NCBI RefSeq assembly: GCF_000003195.3
Contig: NC_012870.2
Coordinates: 23,428,501 to 23,492,500, forward strand
Origin: Sorghum bicolor
Lineage: Eukaryota > Streptophyta > Magnoliopsida > Poales > Poaceae
Length of the DNA: 64,000 nucleotides
Direction of reading: 5' to 3'
Shown: piece after piece, positions 1 to 9,717 of the stretch
Numbering within the stretch: position 1 is the stretch's first letter
Layout of the letters: every line of letters begins with the position of its first letter
Notes under the pieces: generated by a model
Told to the model about the DNA's origin: nothing
The model's input: the letters and a program-made list of their open reading frames with translations, nothing else
The model's database searches: none
Program-made: the position numbers and the translations under genes

Positions 1-72
1 GATGTTGATTTCATTTGGATCATTTTCTTTGTTTATTTGATAATTAAATTTGATACTTAAGGACCGTCAACA
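1..72 (-). mobile_element. End of an LTR, element-3 family (partial)
   Basis: These bases match, with about two differences, the right end of both LTRs of the retrotransposon at 35485-43783 (compare 37067-37139 and 43713-43783) and finish in the same ...CCGTCAACA terminus. The next bases (ATACTCCG) are not the purine tract that borders the inner side of the left LTR in this family, so this should be the outer end of a 5' LTR or of a solo LTR lying mostly left of the window. It abuts CACTA transposase coding sequence, so it inserted into that transposon. The target-site duplication cannot be tested because the other end is outside. Confidence 0.85.
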
Positions 73-2190
73 ATACTCCGTATGCTAGAGCAGAATCTAG
101 ATAGGACTTTTCATTTCTTCAACCACACACACATCGCATGTTTCGCTTCATTGTGGAGGTTGCAGCTTGCTGCCAGGAGGTGGTACTTCCCATTTTCTAG
201 CCTAACAAGGTGAAGTTCTTCTTTTATGCCCAACTATACCATGTCTAAGCGTGAATTTAATCCTTCCTTTGTCTTGCCCTTCATGTCCAACAAGGTGCCA
301 GTTACGCTTTCAAACACGTTCTTCGGAACGTGCATACCATCGATCGTGTGGCGTACGTCTAACTCTGGCCAATATTCCAAATACTCGAAGAAAATCGATT
401 TCTTCTTGAATGTAGCCCCTGGAGCTGGTTTGACATTCTTTCTTGGTTTTCCATCTTTTGTCTTCTTCCCAAAAACACATTTGAGTTTGCTGACTATGCT
501 GAAAACTCTTTTGCCTTTACTATTACCTGATGGAGCAGTAGACTGTAGTTCACTATTATTGTCAAAGTACTTATCCATCTTTTTCTGCCGGTACATGTGT
601 CCTTTTGATAAGAAGCATTTGTGCCTCATGTACACTATCTTCTTAGATGCAGTTAGGGACACGTAAGCGGTGCCATCTATGCATACCACACAACCAAGCT
701 TTCCCTTGAACTGCCCTGATAATGTAAAGAGAGCTGGGTAGTCATTGATCGTAACAAAGATAATTACTCTTAGTGTGAATGATTCTTTGCGGTACTCGTC
801 CAACATTTGAACACCTGTTTCCCACAGTATATTCATGTCCTGCATTAAGGGCTCCAAGAAAACATCCATATCAACTCCAGGCTGTGTAGGTCCAGAGATA
901 AGGATGGTTAGTAAAAGGTACTTTCACTTCTACATCAACCATGGAGGGAGGTTGTAGATGGTGAGGATCACTGGCCATGTGTTGTGCTTGCTGCTCCTCT
1001 CAGCAAATGGATTCATTCCGTTAGTACTCAGTGCGAATCTAACATTCCTTGGTTCATTAGCAAAGTCCTTGTGGTTTTCATTGAAATCTTTCCACTGCTG
1101 GCCATCGGCTGGGTGCTGAAGCTTTCCATCGTCTTTGTGCTCATCAGAAGCATGCCAGCTCATAAGTTGGGCATCCTCTGGGTTAGCAAACAAACACCTC
1201 AATCGATCGACCACAGGAAGGTACCACATCATCAAAGCAGGAATCTTTTTCCGCGCATAATAGTCTACTTCTTTCTTTTTCTTTGACGGTGGGTTTTGAA
1301 CTACTCTTCTGGGTCTTTTGTTGGGCCTTCTTTCATTTAATTCTCTTAGGCACAGAGGCAACACACTCTTCATTTGTGTAGTCTTTATTTGTCTTGTACC
1401 TACTTGCAGCACACTTGGGATAGCTGTCAAAGTCCCTATAATCATCACCTCGATATAGGATACAGTGATTTCTACAAGCGTGGATCTTCTCAACACCCAT
1501 TGTGAGTGGGCTGATTAGCTTCTTTGCATAATACGTGTTAGCAGGCACTTTGTTATCCTTAGGAAGCATGTGTGCGATAATGCTCAAGAACGCATCAAAG
1601 CCAGCATCAGAAAGACCATATCTAGCTTTGCACACCAACAACTTTAGCACAGACCGCAGCGTCATGAACTCTTTGGTGCAACCCTTGGACTCATCATACA
1701 AAGGCTCTTCTGCTACCTTCATTAGGGCCTCCATACCTTCCGCATGACGACACAACATTGCCTTTAGAAATTCTGCATCTTCCGCAGCCATATTAGTTTT
1801 GGTGCCATCTTCATTTCCTCCAGCAAAACCATGATCAATAACATTTGGCACAACATGTTCAGTGGCTAGACCATCGGTATCAGGTTGTTGTGTCTCGTGT
1901 ATGAACTAAACCCGTCAACAATTCCAGTTGTATAAGGCACAGAGCTACCCTCTCCATGCTTTGTCCAAATTAAGTAATCCTTCATAAATCCTCAACGGAC
2001 CAGATGAGTAAGGATTTGTTGAATGTCATCAGATACAACAAGATTTCTACAATCCATGCATGGACAATGTATGTGCGTCTTTCTTGTTCTTGAAGCATGG
2101 TTTTTAGCAGCATCAATAAACCTCTAGACCTAAGTTATGTATGATGGATCTAGTCTTGATAAATTATACATCTAGAATGACCTCTCCATC
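73..2190 (-). pseudogene. TNP2-like CACTA transposase, fragmented
   Basis: Recognisable pieces lie in order on the minus strand. 1900-2190 is a decayed N-terminal transposase-associated region in several frames. 1333-1851 contains MGVEKIHACRNHCILYRG, followed by the cysteine segment before the Transposase_21 (TNP2) domain. 930-1496 contains NGMNPFAERSS and YNLPPWLM, hallmarks of the domain core. 234-869 contains the later half (EPLMQDMNILWETGVQM, TINDYPALFTLSG, GKLGCVVC). Similarity continues past 234 to the LTR junction at 73. Frames change near 1490 and between 930 and 869, so no single product can be made. TNP2 proteins bind and cut CACTA ends in the nucleus; this copy looks inactive. Family assignment is confident, exact exon borders are not. 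Confidence 0.85.
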
Positions 2191-2284
2191 ACTACCTGTA
2201 AAACACCATTCATGATCTAAGGTTTACAAAGGATTTTATCTAGGGTTTATTAGCTAGGGTTTATGGTTTAGCTTGAGATTAAAG

Positions 2285-2995
2285 GAAAAAATCTAAGTTA
2301 CATAATTAAAAAATCTAAGTACATAGCATAATTATAGAAACACACAATTCATTAGAAATATATTGATGTGAAAAAAATTAATTGAGAAATAAGGAGAGAT
2401 ATTGAAGTAAAAAACCAAAGTACCACATAATTGAAAAAACCAAATCTACATTTCTCTCTCTACATAAATATACAAGAACACACCATTGATTCAATCTTAC
2501 ATTTCTCTCTCTAAAATTGAGAAGCAATCATGAAAATAGAGAGAGGAGAGGCATTATCCAACCATATTAAGCAACCCCATCTAACCATATCAACAAATAA
2601 AGACAAGAAGCTAGCTATTCTTCTCTCTCACTCATAGAACATACATACATGTGGATAAATAGATTGAGAAATTTATAAAGAGAGAGAGAGACATAAATTA
2701 AAAAACCTAAGTATAGCATAAATATATAAACACAACATTCATTATAAATAGATAGATGATGTGGAAGGTCATAATAAAAAACCTAACTACCATATAATTA
2801 AAAAAATAAAAAATCAACAATTATCTCTCTACATAAATATACAAGATCACACCATTGGTTTAATCTTGTAAAAACTAGCCAAATTGAGAAGCAAAACATG
2901 TTGAGGGGCATTATCCAACCATATTAAATAACCCCATCTAACCATATCAACAAATAAAGACAAGAAGCTAGCTATTCTTCTTTCTCACTCATGGT
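2285..2995. repeat. Imperfect direct duplication of about 360 bp in the CACTA leader
   Basis: Two diverged copies of one AT-rich block lie head to tail, about 2285-2640 and 2690-2995. The shared string GACAAGAAGCTAGCTATTC occurs at 2602 and 2959, preceded in both by CCAACCATATTAA and CCCCATCTAACCATATCAAC. The block lies between the subterminal repeats and the transposase, where the promoter and untranslated leader should be. No coding potential is visible. Confidence 0.7.
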
Positions 2996-3214
2996 GAAAC
3001 CCTAGATTCAAAAAGTGGCTCAAATTGAGCTAGAATGAGCAAATTAAGGCAATAGGGACATAAACTAACATTTTTTAGCAACCTCCTTCCCAGAAATGGA
3101 GATCAAAACCTCCCCCTTGTATTTTGAGAAATCTGGACCTCTAAAATCGCTTCCAATGGAAGGTGGGTGCGAGATACTGTTCTGGTCAAGGAGAAAGAAG
3201 GGGTATTTATACAG

Positions 3215-3480
3215 AGATACCATAGACGGTTGCTTAAGCCAACCGCCTGTGGAAACATTTTTGCACAGGCGGCCGACTTAAGCCAATCGCCAGTGTAAAT
3301 GCTCCATTTACACTGGCGGTTGGCTTAAGTCGTCCGCCTGTGCAAACTGAGTATCACAGGCGGTTGGCTTAAGTCAACCGCCTGTGATAATCAGTTTGCA
3401 CAGGCGGCTGGGATATCTGACACTGCCCATTTATACCACAGGCGCGTCGTAACTAGAACCGCCTGTGGTATAAAAAGAGG
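3215..3480. repeat. CACTA subterminal inverted-repeat block
   Basis: The motif CACAGGCGG (or CCGCCTGTG) recurs about eight times in both orientations, often joined to TTGGCTTAAGTC, so that neighbouring copies form near-palindromes. Examples are at 3241-3253, 3267-3275, 3312-3342, 3356-3387 and 3437-3470. CACTA elements carry such subterminal repeats as binding sites for the element-encoded TNPA-type protein. The position beside the CACTA terminus supports that role here; the binding itself is inferred. Confidence 0.8.
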
Positions 3481-3488
3481 TGCCAGCT

Positions 3489-4039
3489 CAAGATGGCAAC
3501 GGGTACCCGAAACCTGAGTACCCGACGGGTTTCACCCGATAAAGAGGTGGGTATGGAATGATTTTTCTACCCGTGGGTATGTTATTGGGCAAAATCCTAT
3601 ACCCATCGGGTATGGCGGGTACGGGTGTGGGTGTTCACTACCCATACCCGCCTACCCGCGGGTAAAAAATACCCATCAAAATAACTAGCCACCTTTGTCA
3701 TTTTAGCCTATATAGCACATGAATTTGGTCTAAGTCCAACTAAACTCTCCTAATATATATGAATATGAATTTGATGTTGTCATATGAATATTAGTTTGTA
3801 ACTTGTTGGAGGCTTAATATGATTTTCTTTGTGTAAATATATGATATTTATATGTAATTCTTGGGTATACCAGCGGGTGCGGGTTACCCGTCGGGTAGAA
3901 ATTACCCGTGGGTGCGGGTATGGAATTATTTTCCTACCCATGTGCGGGTACGGGTAACCCGACGGATTAAATTTAGACTTCGCGGCTATGGGTACGGGTG
4001 GCCACTACCCATCAGGTACGTACCCGTTGCCATCTATAG
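3489..4039. mobile_element. hAT-type non-autonomous element, complete
   Basis: The terminal inverted repeats are AGATGGCAACGGGTAC near 3491 and its complement GTACCCGTTGCCATCT ending at 4036. The element is flanked by identical 8-bp copies of TGCCAGCT (3481-3488 and 4040-4047), as expected for hAT transposition. The 551-bp interior is built of ACCCG/CGGGT-rich arms around an AT-rich core, with no transposase ORF. It lies inside the end of a CACTA transposon. The 83-codon frame at 3861-4112 only reads through the arm and flank and is not a gene. Confidence 0.85.
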
Positions 4040-4071
4040 TGCCAGCTATGAGCCCGATTGTACTAGTGGAC

Positions 4072-4520
4072 CCCGAATGTGTGTGATGTGTTTTTTACAT
4101 AGCGAAGTATAAAGACCGCAACTGACTTTTACTATTTCCTTTAATCAAATAAGTTTACCCGTTCTCAAGTTTAATTAGGTTGTACCGTGCTTGTTTGAAG
4201 TGGTGCTCAGAAATCGTGGAGCGATGCATGTGTCAGGATGCGATGCCAGCTTTATTAAAAAAAATCATTTCCTTGCGGCTGGAGCGAGCATGTAACAGGA
4301 AATATAGTCAGGCAAGTGATCTTTTTTATGTGTAACTGGTTGGTTCCACGTGGGTCCGAGAGTGATGCTCACCACTGCGACGTTTCTTTTTTTTTTTTTT
4401 GATCAGCACTGCGACGTTTCAAGCACCCGATGCCAAAAATTGAAGTGTACACTTTTTTCGTAGCATCAATATGAACACTGCGGAAGGCCTTAGAACCGAA
4501 AGTAACCATTTTACCTTTTT
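4072..4520. other. Intergenic stretch, nothing recognised
   Basis: Apart from a run of 14 T near 4388 and the short repeat ACTGCGACGTTTC on either side of it, I see no gene, RNA or mobile-element structure here. The second copy is at 10118-10566. Confidence 0.5.
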
Positions 4521-4529
4521 ATATTAACA

Positions 4530-5012
4530 TGTGTATAACGCAGATTCACAACGCACATACATCATTTCAAAAAACACATGTATATAAATTTTATCCCTAT
4601 GACCATTTTCGAAGAACTAAGTCAATAGATCACGAGATTCACGATGTCATCATGCATAAACGTCTTATTGTCAACGAGGACATTGCCTACCACTCAAAGC
4701 ATAGCGTTGTTAAATCCTAGAAAACACTCACAGCACACACTCACCCCACCCCTATGAACACACGTAAGCAAACCTTACTCCTATAAGTATCTCCGAAGGA
4801 TTGAGTCGACAGATCACGAGATTCACGAAGTCACCATATAGGCGCCTCACCGTCGATAGGGACGGCAGCTAACACTATAGAACAAATCTAGGAAAATACG
4901 AGCACCCATACCAAATTGAGGACTATGCAAGTACTCGTGCCAAGTCAAGGATTTAAACCTAGATAAACAAGTTTCATGACAACGAACTCAACCAGTTGAT
5001 CTATACTCTCGT
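4530..5012 (-). mobile_element. tRNA-derived SINE, two-unit (dimeric) form
   Basis: On the minus strand a tRNA-like head starts near 5010: an A-box-like ATCAACTGGTTGAGTT and a B-box-like GGTTTAAATCC, the order expected of an internal RNA polymerase III promoter. The body has the grass SINE features TGAGGCGCC, GATCTGTCGACTCA and CATAGGGGTG. The body occurs twice: about 4735-4915 and, more diverged, about 4555-4735 (shared GATCACGAGATTCACGA at 4628 and 4813). Non-autonomous; it would need a LINE for movement. Family name not assigned. The repeated body could instead be one SINE inserted in the tail of another. Confidence 0.6.
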
Positions 5013-5111
5013 ACTTCGCTTTAATATAATTTCGTGATGTATTCCCTTTAATTTTTGAGTTAGTCAAAATAGGCACTAACTAGTCCTCAACCTTTGAGAC
5101 CTACTCTCCTA

Positions 5112-5317
5112 CTCCCTTTGTTCCATTATCATTTTTGACTTTTAGGTATTATTTAACCATTTGTTTTAGTTAACTTTTTTACAGTTACAAAATAAATAAA
5201 TCATTGCTAAAGTATTTTTAATGATAAAATAAATTATAATAAAATAGATTATATATATAATTTTTAAATAAGACGAACAGTCAAATAAATGATATGAAGT
5301 CAAAGTACGTGGTAGTA
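5112..5317. mobile_element. Stowaway-like MITE, degenerate
   Basis: The left end CTCCCTTTGTTCC resembles the Stowaway terminus CTCCCTCCGTTCC and the interior is very AT-rich. The right end is eroded, so this boundary is approximate. The duplicate is at 11158-11363. Confidence 0.5.
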
Positions 5318-5325
5318 TCGAGTAA

Positions 5326-5526
5326 GAGCCTGTTTGATTCCTCTTGATTTTTTAACTTCTATCACATCAAATATTCAAACGGTGTATATTAAATATATAC
5401 TATTTACAAAACTAAATTTTTTAGATAAATCTTAAGCATAATTAATTTATAATTAAATATTAATTATCAAATAAAGAGAAAATATTATAGTACATATTGA
5501 ATTTTAACATTCTGAACCAAACATCC
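5326..5526. mobile_element. Tourist/PIF-like MITE
   Basis: The ends GAGCCTGTTTGATTC and GAACCAAACATCCTC are approximate inverted complements of the grass GxxCCTGTTTGGTTC type, around an AT-rich 200-bp core without coding capacity. The duplicate is at 11372-11572. Confidence 0.55.
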
Positions 5527-5660
5527 TCTGTCTGGAACTGCTTGGAAGATCCGATCCAAATCGAACAGCACGCAAGCCATGTTGAGTGCCGATCCCTTTT
5601 AATTGTCTTGTGCTACTCCTAGTCCTAGATGCCTAGCTAGATGCTCATGTGGTGTACGTA

Positions 5661-5888
5661 CTTCCTCCGTTTTTCGTTGTTTTCACTTTTCAAAAAATAA
5701 CTTTGACTAAATATATATTAAAAAAATAATATTTACAATATACAATTAGTATTATTGAAAAAATATTTTAATCTAGTTTTTTAATAAATTTATTTAGAGA
5801 TAAAAATATTACATATATTTTTTATAAATTAAGTTAAAGTTATTAATATATAAATTATAGCGATAAATATTTAAGGACAAAGAGAGTA
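5661..5888. mobile_element. Stowaway-like MITE
   Basis: The left end is CTTCCTCCGTTTTTCG, preceded by TA, and the right end is ACAAAGAGAGTA. This fits a Tc1/mariner-type MITE with a TA target. The core is AT-rich, about 225 bp. The duplicate is at 11707-11934. Confidence 0.65.
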
Positions 5889-5942
5889 TATTGTCTTTAG
5901 CAGGTCGATCATCAAAGTGTTTTCTTGACACTTCACACTAAC

Positions 5943-6152
5943 GGGGTGTTCAAGTATCGTAGCATTTTTATTTTATTTGACAATTAGTGTCTAATTATAA
6001 ACTAATTAGGTTTAAAAGATTTGTCTTGTAAATTACTCTTTAGCTGTATTTCTAGTTTCATAAATAATCTATATATATTTAGTACTATATGTATGTGTTC
6101 AAACATTCTATGTGACTGACGATAAAGTTTATCAAAGAGAACCAAATGGGGC
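5943..6152. mobile_element. Tourist-like MITE
   Basis: The ends GGGGTGTTCAAGTA and GAACCAAATGGGGCC face each other as a poor inverted repeat around an AT-rich core with the TTTGACAAT and TAATTAGGTTTAAAAGATT motifs common to this MITE group. The only base difference I found between the two 6-kb copies (6018/12064) lies here. The duplicate is at 11989-12198. Confidence 0.55.
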
Positions 6153-6156
6153 CTAA

Positions 6157-6381
6157 GGCCTTAGTTGCACCCAAGATAACCTTTTTAAGATTTCTCGTCA
6201 CATTGAATCTTTGATACATGTATGGAGCATTAAATATAAATAAAAAATAATTAATTATATATTTTATCTGTAATTTACGAAATAAATATTTTAAATCTAG
6301 TTAGTCTATGATTAAATAACAATTACCAAAATAAAATACTAGAATACTCAAATCAAAACAATTTTGGATCTTAACAAGACC
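6157..6381. mobile_element. Tourist-like MITE
   Basis: It begins GGCCTTAGTTGCACCC and contains the family core (TCACATTGAATCTTTGATACATGTATG). The right end AACAAGACC is a decayed complement. The duplicate is at 12203-12427. Confidence 0.55.
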
Positions 6382-6977
6382 AAAACTGTTCGTCGTCTAC
6401 GGTTTATCCGTCGGGATGGATGTGTGTTCGGTTGGTTCGACGGACGACAGGGCAGTGCTCTCCAGCGGTGGCTACAAGGCTATCTTCAATATAGGAAACT
6501 TATTTCACAATCCAAATTTAAAATAAGTATTTAACACAATACTTATAGCTTCTAGTAGAGTACCTATATAGAAGACCTATTTTGGATATTAGGATGTAAC
6601 GTCCAGCCTCTACAAAGCCGGGTCCGCTTACATCTGACAGTTTTTTCTAGAACGTAGTCAACCCTCACAGACCAACACCAGTCTTTTTTATACACTTTGT
6701 CCTCCCAGAAAATACTTCTCGGTCGGTCACTTCTTTGGAGATGGGCTTCCGGAAAAGAAGTTGCAACTTGTTGATATGAGTCTCCTATTAATCCTATTAC
6801 ATAGGAGAGGCATAACTTGGGTATTGTCTCTCCTCAAGACCTATTTGCAGAGAGTGCTGTCTTTTAGGTCTTGTTGTTGAAGAAGACTAAAAATAGATAT
6901 GGAACCTTTTACCTCTAGCGTTATCCAAAGGACAAATGGATCTTGTATTTTGGGTGACGATTGTTGGAGCTAGTCTA

Positions 6978-7221
6978 GGCCTTGTTTAGTTCACCCCAAA
7001 ACCTAAAAACTTTAGAAAGATTTCTTATTATATTGAATCTTACAGCATATGTATGAAACATTGAATATAGATAAAAAATAACTAATTGCATAATTTCTCT
7101 ATAATTTATAAGATGAATCTTTTGAACCTAATTAGTCTATAGATGAAAAATAATTACCAAATAAAAACGAAAATATTATAGTATGCAAAAATATTTCACC
7201 TCCTCAACTAAACAAAAGGCC
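6978..7221. mobile_element. Tourist/PIF-like MITE
   Basis: It begins GGCCTTGTTTAGTTC and ends CAACTAAACAAAAGGCC, a clear terminal inverted repeat of the family that recurs through this window. There is no coding capacity. The duplicate is at 13024-13267. Confidence 0.75.
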
Positions 7222-7239
7222 TTACTAGTTGGAGTAGGA

Positions 7240-7725
7240 GTACTAGGAGTAGCCCTGGCGACCCACTTTAAAGTTTAGCTTCTTTGACATCATATATCCG
7301 AACACATACATAGAATATCAAATATAAATTAAAATAATAATATTAATTAATTGTACTTGCAACTAATTTGCTAGATGAATTTTTAAGCATAATTAGTCTA
7401 TAATTTTTCAATATGATGCTACAATAAATAGGTTGCTAATGATAGATTAATTAGATTTAATAAATTTGTCTTGTAGATTAGGACTTATGTAATTTATTTT
7501 ATTATTACTATTCAACCCCATGTGACATTCGACGTGATATTCCTAAACTTTAGTTTGTCGATTTAAACACCCGGCTTGGTATGAATGCAGGGACTAGAGT
7601 TTAGGAGATGTTCCTGGTGTCGTATGAGGTATTCAGATAGTAATAAAAAGCTCAATTAATCTGTTATGAGCACATATTTACTATAGTATCATATTGTCAA
7701 ATCAGATGCGTTCTGATTTGATTTG
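7240..7725. other. AT-rich intergenic stretch with MITE-like remnants
   Basis: Pieces such as TGACATCATATATCCGAACACATACATAG and ATAATTAGTCTATAATTTTTC resemble MITE cores, but I cannot find a matching pair of ends. No gene is seen. The same stretch recurs at +6046. Confidence 0.4.
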
Positions 7726-8215
7726 GGCCTTGTTTAGGCCTTGTTTACCTCCTCAACAAAAATTTTTCGGGACACTGTAGCACTTTCGTTTGTTTGTGGT
7801 AATTATTGTCCAATCATGGACTAACTATGATCAAAAGATTTGTCTCGTAAATTTCGACCAAACTGTGTAATTAGTTTTTAATTTCATTTATATTTAATAC
7901 TTCATGCATGCGTCTAAAAATTTGATGTGACGGAGAATCTTAAAAAGTTTTTGGATTTTGAGTGGAAGTAAACACAGCCTAATTAGTTCTAAAAAATTCT
8001 GCAAAAAATTTTAGATTTTATGTCACATCGAATCTTACGACGCATATATGGAGCATTAAATATAAATAAAAATAATAACTAATAGCACAGTTTGCCTGTA
8101 ATTTGTGAGATAAATCTTTTGAGTCTAGTTAGTTCATAATTGAATAATATTTGTTAAATACAAATAAAAATACTACGATATTCATTTTGTAATTTTTTTT
8201 GAACTAAACAAGGCC
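7726..8215. mobile_element. Tourist/PIF-like MITE containing a second MITE
   Basis: The outer element begins GGCCTTGTTTA at 7726 and ends GAACTAAACAAGGCC at 8215. Its left end is split by a related element (7737-7979), after which its own core resumes (TTAGTTCTAAAAAATTC, then TCACATCGAATCTTACGACG). The duplicate is at 13772-14261. Confidence 0.75.
7737..7979. mobile_element. Inner Tourist/PIF-like MITE (nested)
   Basis: It begins GGCCTTGTTTACCTCC and ends AAGTAAACACAGCC. It is inserted about 11 bp into the left terminus of the outer MITE at 7726-8215. It contains the core CACTGTAGCACTTTCGTTTG in the opposite orientation to the outer element. The duplicate is at 13783-14025. Confidence 0.7.
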
Positions 8216-8487
8216 TTGTTTTGATGCGGCAAAGTAATAAAGTCTCTTTCATCCGGATCTAAGGCGGATTGCGCCATCGCGTACTGTCGCTTGCATGTAG
8301 GGGTCGGAACTATAGTGCAGTAGCCGTGATCTGTGAAAGGTAGTAGCGATATGATTCTGTGCACTTTGGTAATTTGGCTTTTTGGAGTGATATATACGCG
8401 CGAACAGGAGTCTGTGGATGTAGTGGAGATGATGATGCATGACGTACGCCTGAGAGTGACGTTTCACACATTTGGCAGCCTGGCAAA

Positions 8488-8678
8488 GGCATCGAATCTT
8501 TGTTCGCACGCATAGAGCACTAAATATATATGAAAATAAAAACTAATTACACAGTTTATCTATAATTTGTGAGATGAATCTTTTAAATCTAGTTACTCCG
8601 TGATTGGACAATGTTTATCAAATAAAAACGAAATGCTACAGTAGGCAAAAATAAAAAATTTTGCCAACTAAACAAGGC
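8488..8678. mobile_element. Tourist/PIF-like MITE, left end missing
   Basis: The sequence enters the family core at CATCGAATCTTTGTTCGCACG and continues to the end AACTAAACAAGGC, but the left GGCC terminus is absent. It directly abuts the next MITE. The duplicate is at 14534-14724. Confidence 0.65.
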
Positions 8679-8909
8679 TTTTTGGGCGAAATTTTTTCGC
8701 GGCACTGTAGCACTTTTGTTTGTTTGTGGTAGTTATTGTCCAATCATGGACTAACTAGGCTCAAAAGATTCGTCTCGTAAATTTCGACCAAACTGTGCAA
8801 TTAGTTTTTAATTTTGTTTATATTTAATACTCCATGCATGTGTCTAAAGATTCGATGTGACGGGGAATCTTAAAAAGTTTTTGGATTTTGGGTGGAAGTA
8901 AACAAGGCC
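8679..8909. mobile_element. Tourist/PIF-like MITE, adjacent inverted copy
   Basis: It runs from TTTTTGGGCGAAATTTTTTCG with CACTGTAGCACTTTTGTTTG through TCGATGTGACGGGGAATCTT to GGAAGTAAACAAGGCC. The orientation is opposite to that of the neighbour at 8488-8678. The duplicate is at 14725-14955. Confidence 0.7.
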
Positions 8910-8947
8910 AAAATGGTTACTACGCCGCTAGCTTCCGGGAAGTTTCC

Positions 8948-9165
8948 TTGGCTCCAATTCATCCTACAGTAATTAGTCCTCACATTGAATATTTAAACAC
9001 ATGTATTAAATATAAATTATTTACAAAACTAAAAACACAGCTAAAAAGTAATTTGTGAGATGAATCTTTTAAGTTTAATTGATTTATGATTGGACACTAG
9101 TTATCAAATAAAATAAAATGCTATATTATCTGTTAAACTTTAGCATACCAAACCAAGCACCCCTT
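8948..9165. mobile_element. MITE-like element of a second family
   Basis: The right end AAACCAAGCACCCC (complement GGGGTGCTTGGTTT) and the left TTGGCTCCAATTCATCC bound an AT-rich core without coding capacity. The ends are not a perfect inverted repeat. The duplicate is at 14994-15211. Confidence 0.5.
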
Positions 9166-9339
9166 AATTTCATTTCGAGAACAATTACGAAAACTACATC
9201 GCGCGCTATCATGCATGCAGCCGCTTCCCGTCGTCCCGTGCAGTCAGTCATCACGCGAGCGAGCGCGGTGCACATGCATGCATGTTGACGATGTACGGTA
9301 CCGGCAAGTAGTCCACAGCCTGCCCACACGTTACGTTAA

Positions 9340-9673
9340 CTAGAGCTTGGACGTGGGCCGTGGCGATTGAGGGCGGGTCATGGCAAGACCATTTAATTTG
9401 GACGACCCAAAGCATGACACGGCATGAAAAATTTTGGACCATGTTGGCACAACATGAATATGAAGGTCATGTCGTACCCAAAATATCCATACAGCGGGCT
9501 ACATGTCCCAACCCGTATTTTGGGCCGTGCTTACGCCGACACGACCCAAAAATAGAACGTAGATATTTCTACAACTATACAATATAATTTTCTAGCATTT
9601 ACTATATTATCTCTCATCTAATTCTTCAATAGATTTGAAAATTATTAAAACTTTTATTAAAATAGTACACATA

Positions 9674-9716
<43 letters not shown>
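9340..9716. mobile_element. Second hAT-like element, truncated by the duplication junction
   Basis: It begins CTAGAGCTTGGACGTGGGCC and continues with GC-rich GGCCGTG/CACGACCC arms and then AT-rich sequence up to the TA microsatellite, where copy 2 of the 6-kb repeat starts. Only the copy-2 version keeps the other end. Confidence 0.6.
9676..9716. repeat. TA microsatellite at the duplication junction
   Basis: About 20 TA units run directly into ACCCATC of copy 2. The equivalent tract at the end of copy 2 (15722-15740) has only about nine units. Confidence 0.95.

Positions 9717-9717
<1 letters not shown>

Larger units (their letters stand above)
73..4068 (-). mobile_element. CACTA (En/Spm) DNA transposon, 5' end and part of transposase
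   Basis: Read on the minus strand, the element starts at 4068 with CACTAGTACAATCGGGC, a typical CACTA terminal inverted repeat start, flanked by GAC (4069-4071), which would be one copy of the 3-bp target duplication. Inward come a GC-rich subterminal repeat block (about 3215-3480), an AT-rich leader with an internal duplication (about 2285-2995), and TNP2-type transposase coding sequence (about 73-2190). The other half is missing: at 73 the coding sequence runs directly into an LTR end. A hAT-type element (3489-4039) is inserted 29 bp inside the terminus; without it the sequence is continuous across the TGCCAGCT target site. Confidence 0.85.
3671..9716. repeat. Tandem duplication, copy 1 (about 6.05 kb)
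   Basis: Every base from 3671 has a partner 6046 bp further on, up to about 9694/15740. The offset is constant throughout, even across a run of 14 T (near 4388 and 10434), so there is no net indel. The one substitution I found is G at 6018 against A at 12064. Copy 1 ends in a long TA microsatellite (9676-9716) that runs directly into copy 2. The unit holds half of a hAT element, the CACTA terminus, a SINE pair and about ten MITEs, but no gene. Confidence 0.95.

Noticed and set aside
4930..5010. A tRNA gene
   Set aside because: A- and B-box-like sequences are present, but there is no foldable anticodon arm with a mature 3' end and the sequence runs into a SINE body.
8249..8515. Small overlapping frames between MITEs (repeated at 14295-14561)
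   Set aside because: Three frames on two strands over the same bases, no motif, and they sit between two MITEs; duplication of the region explains their repetition.
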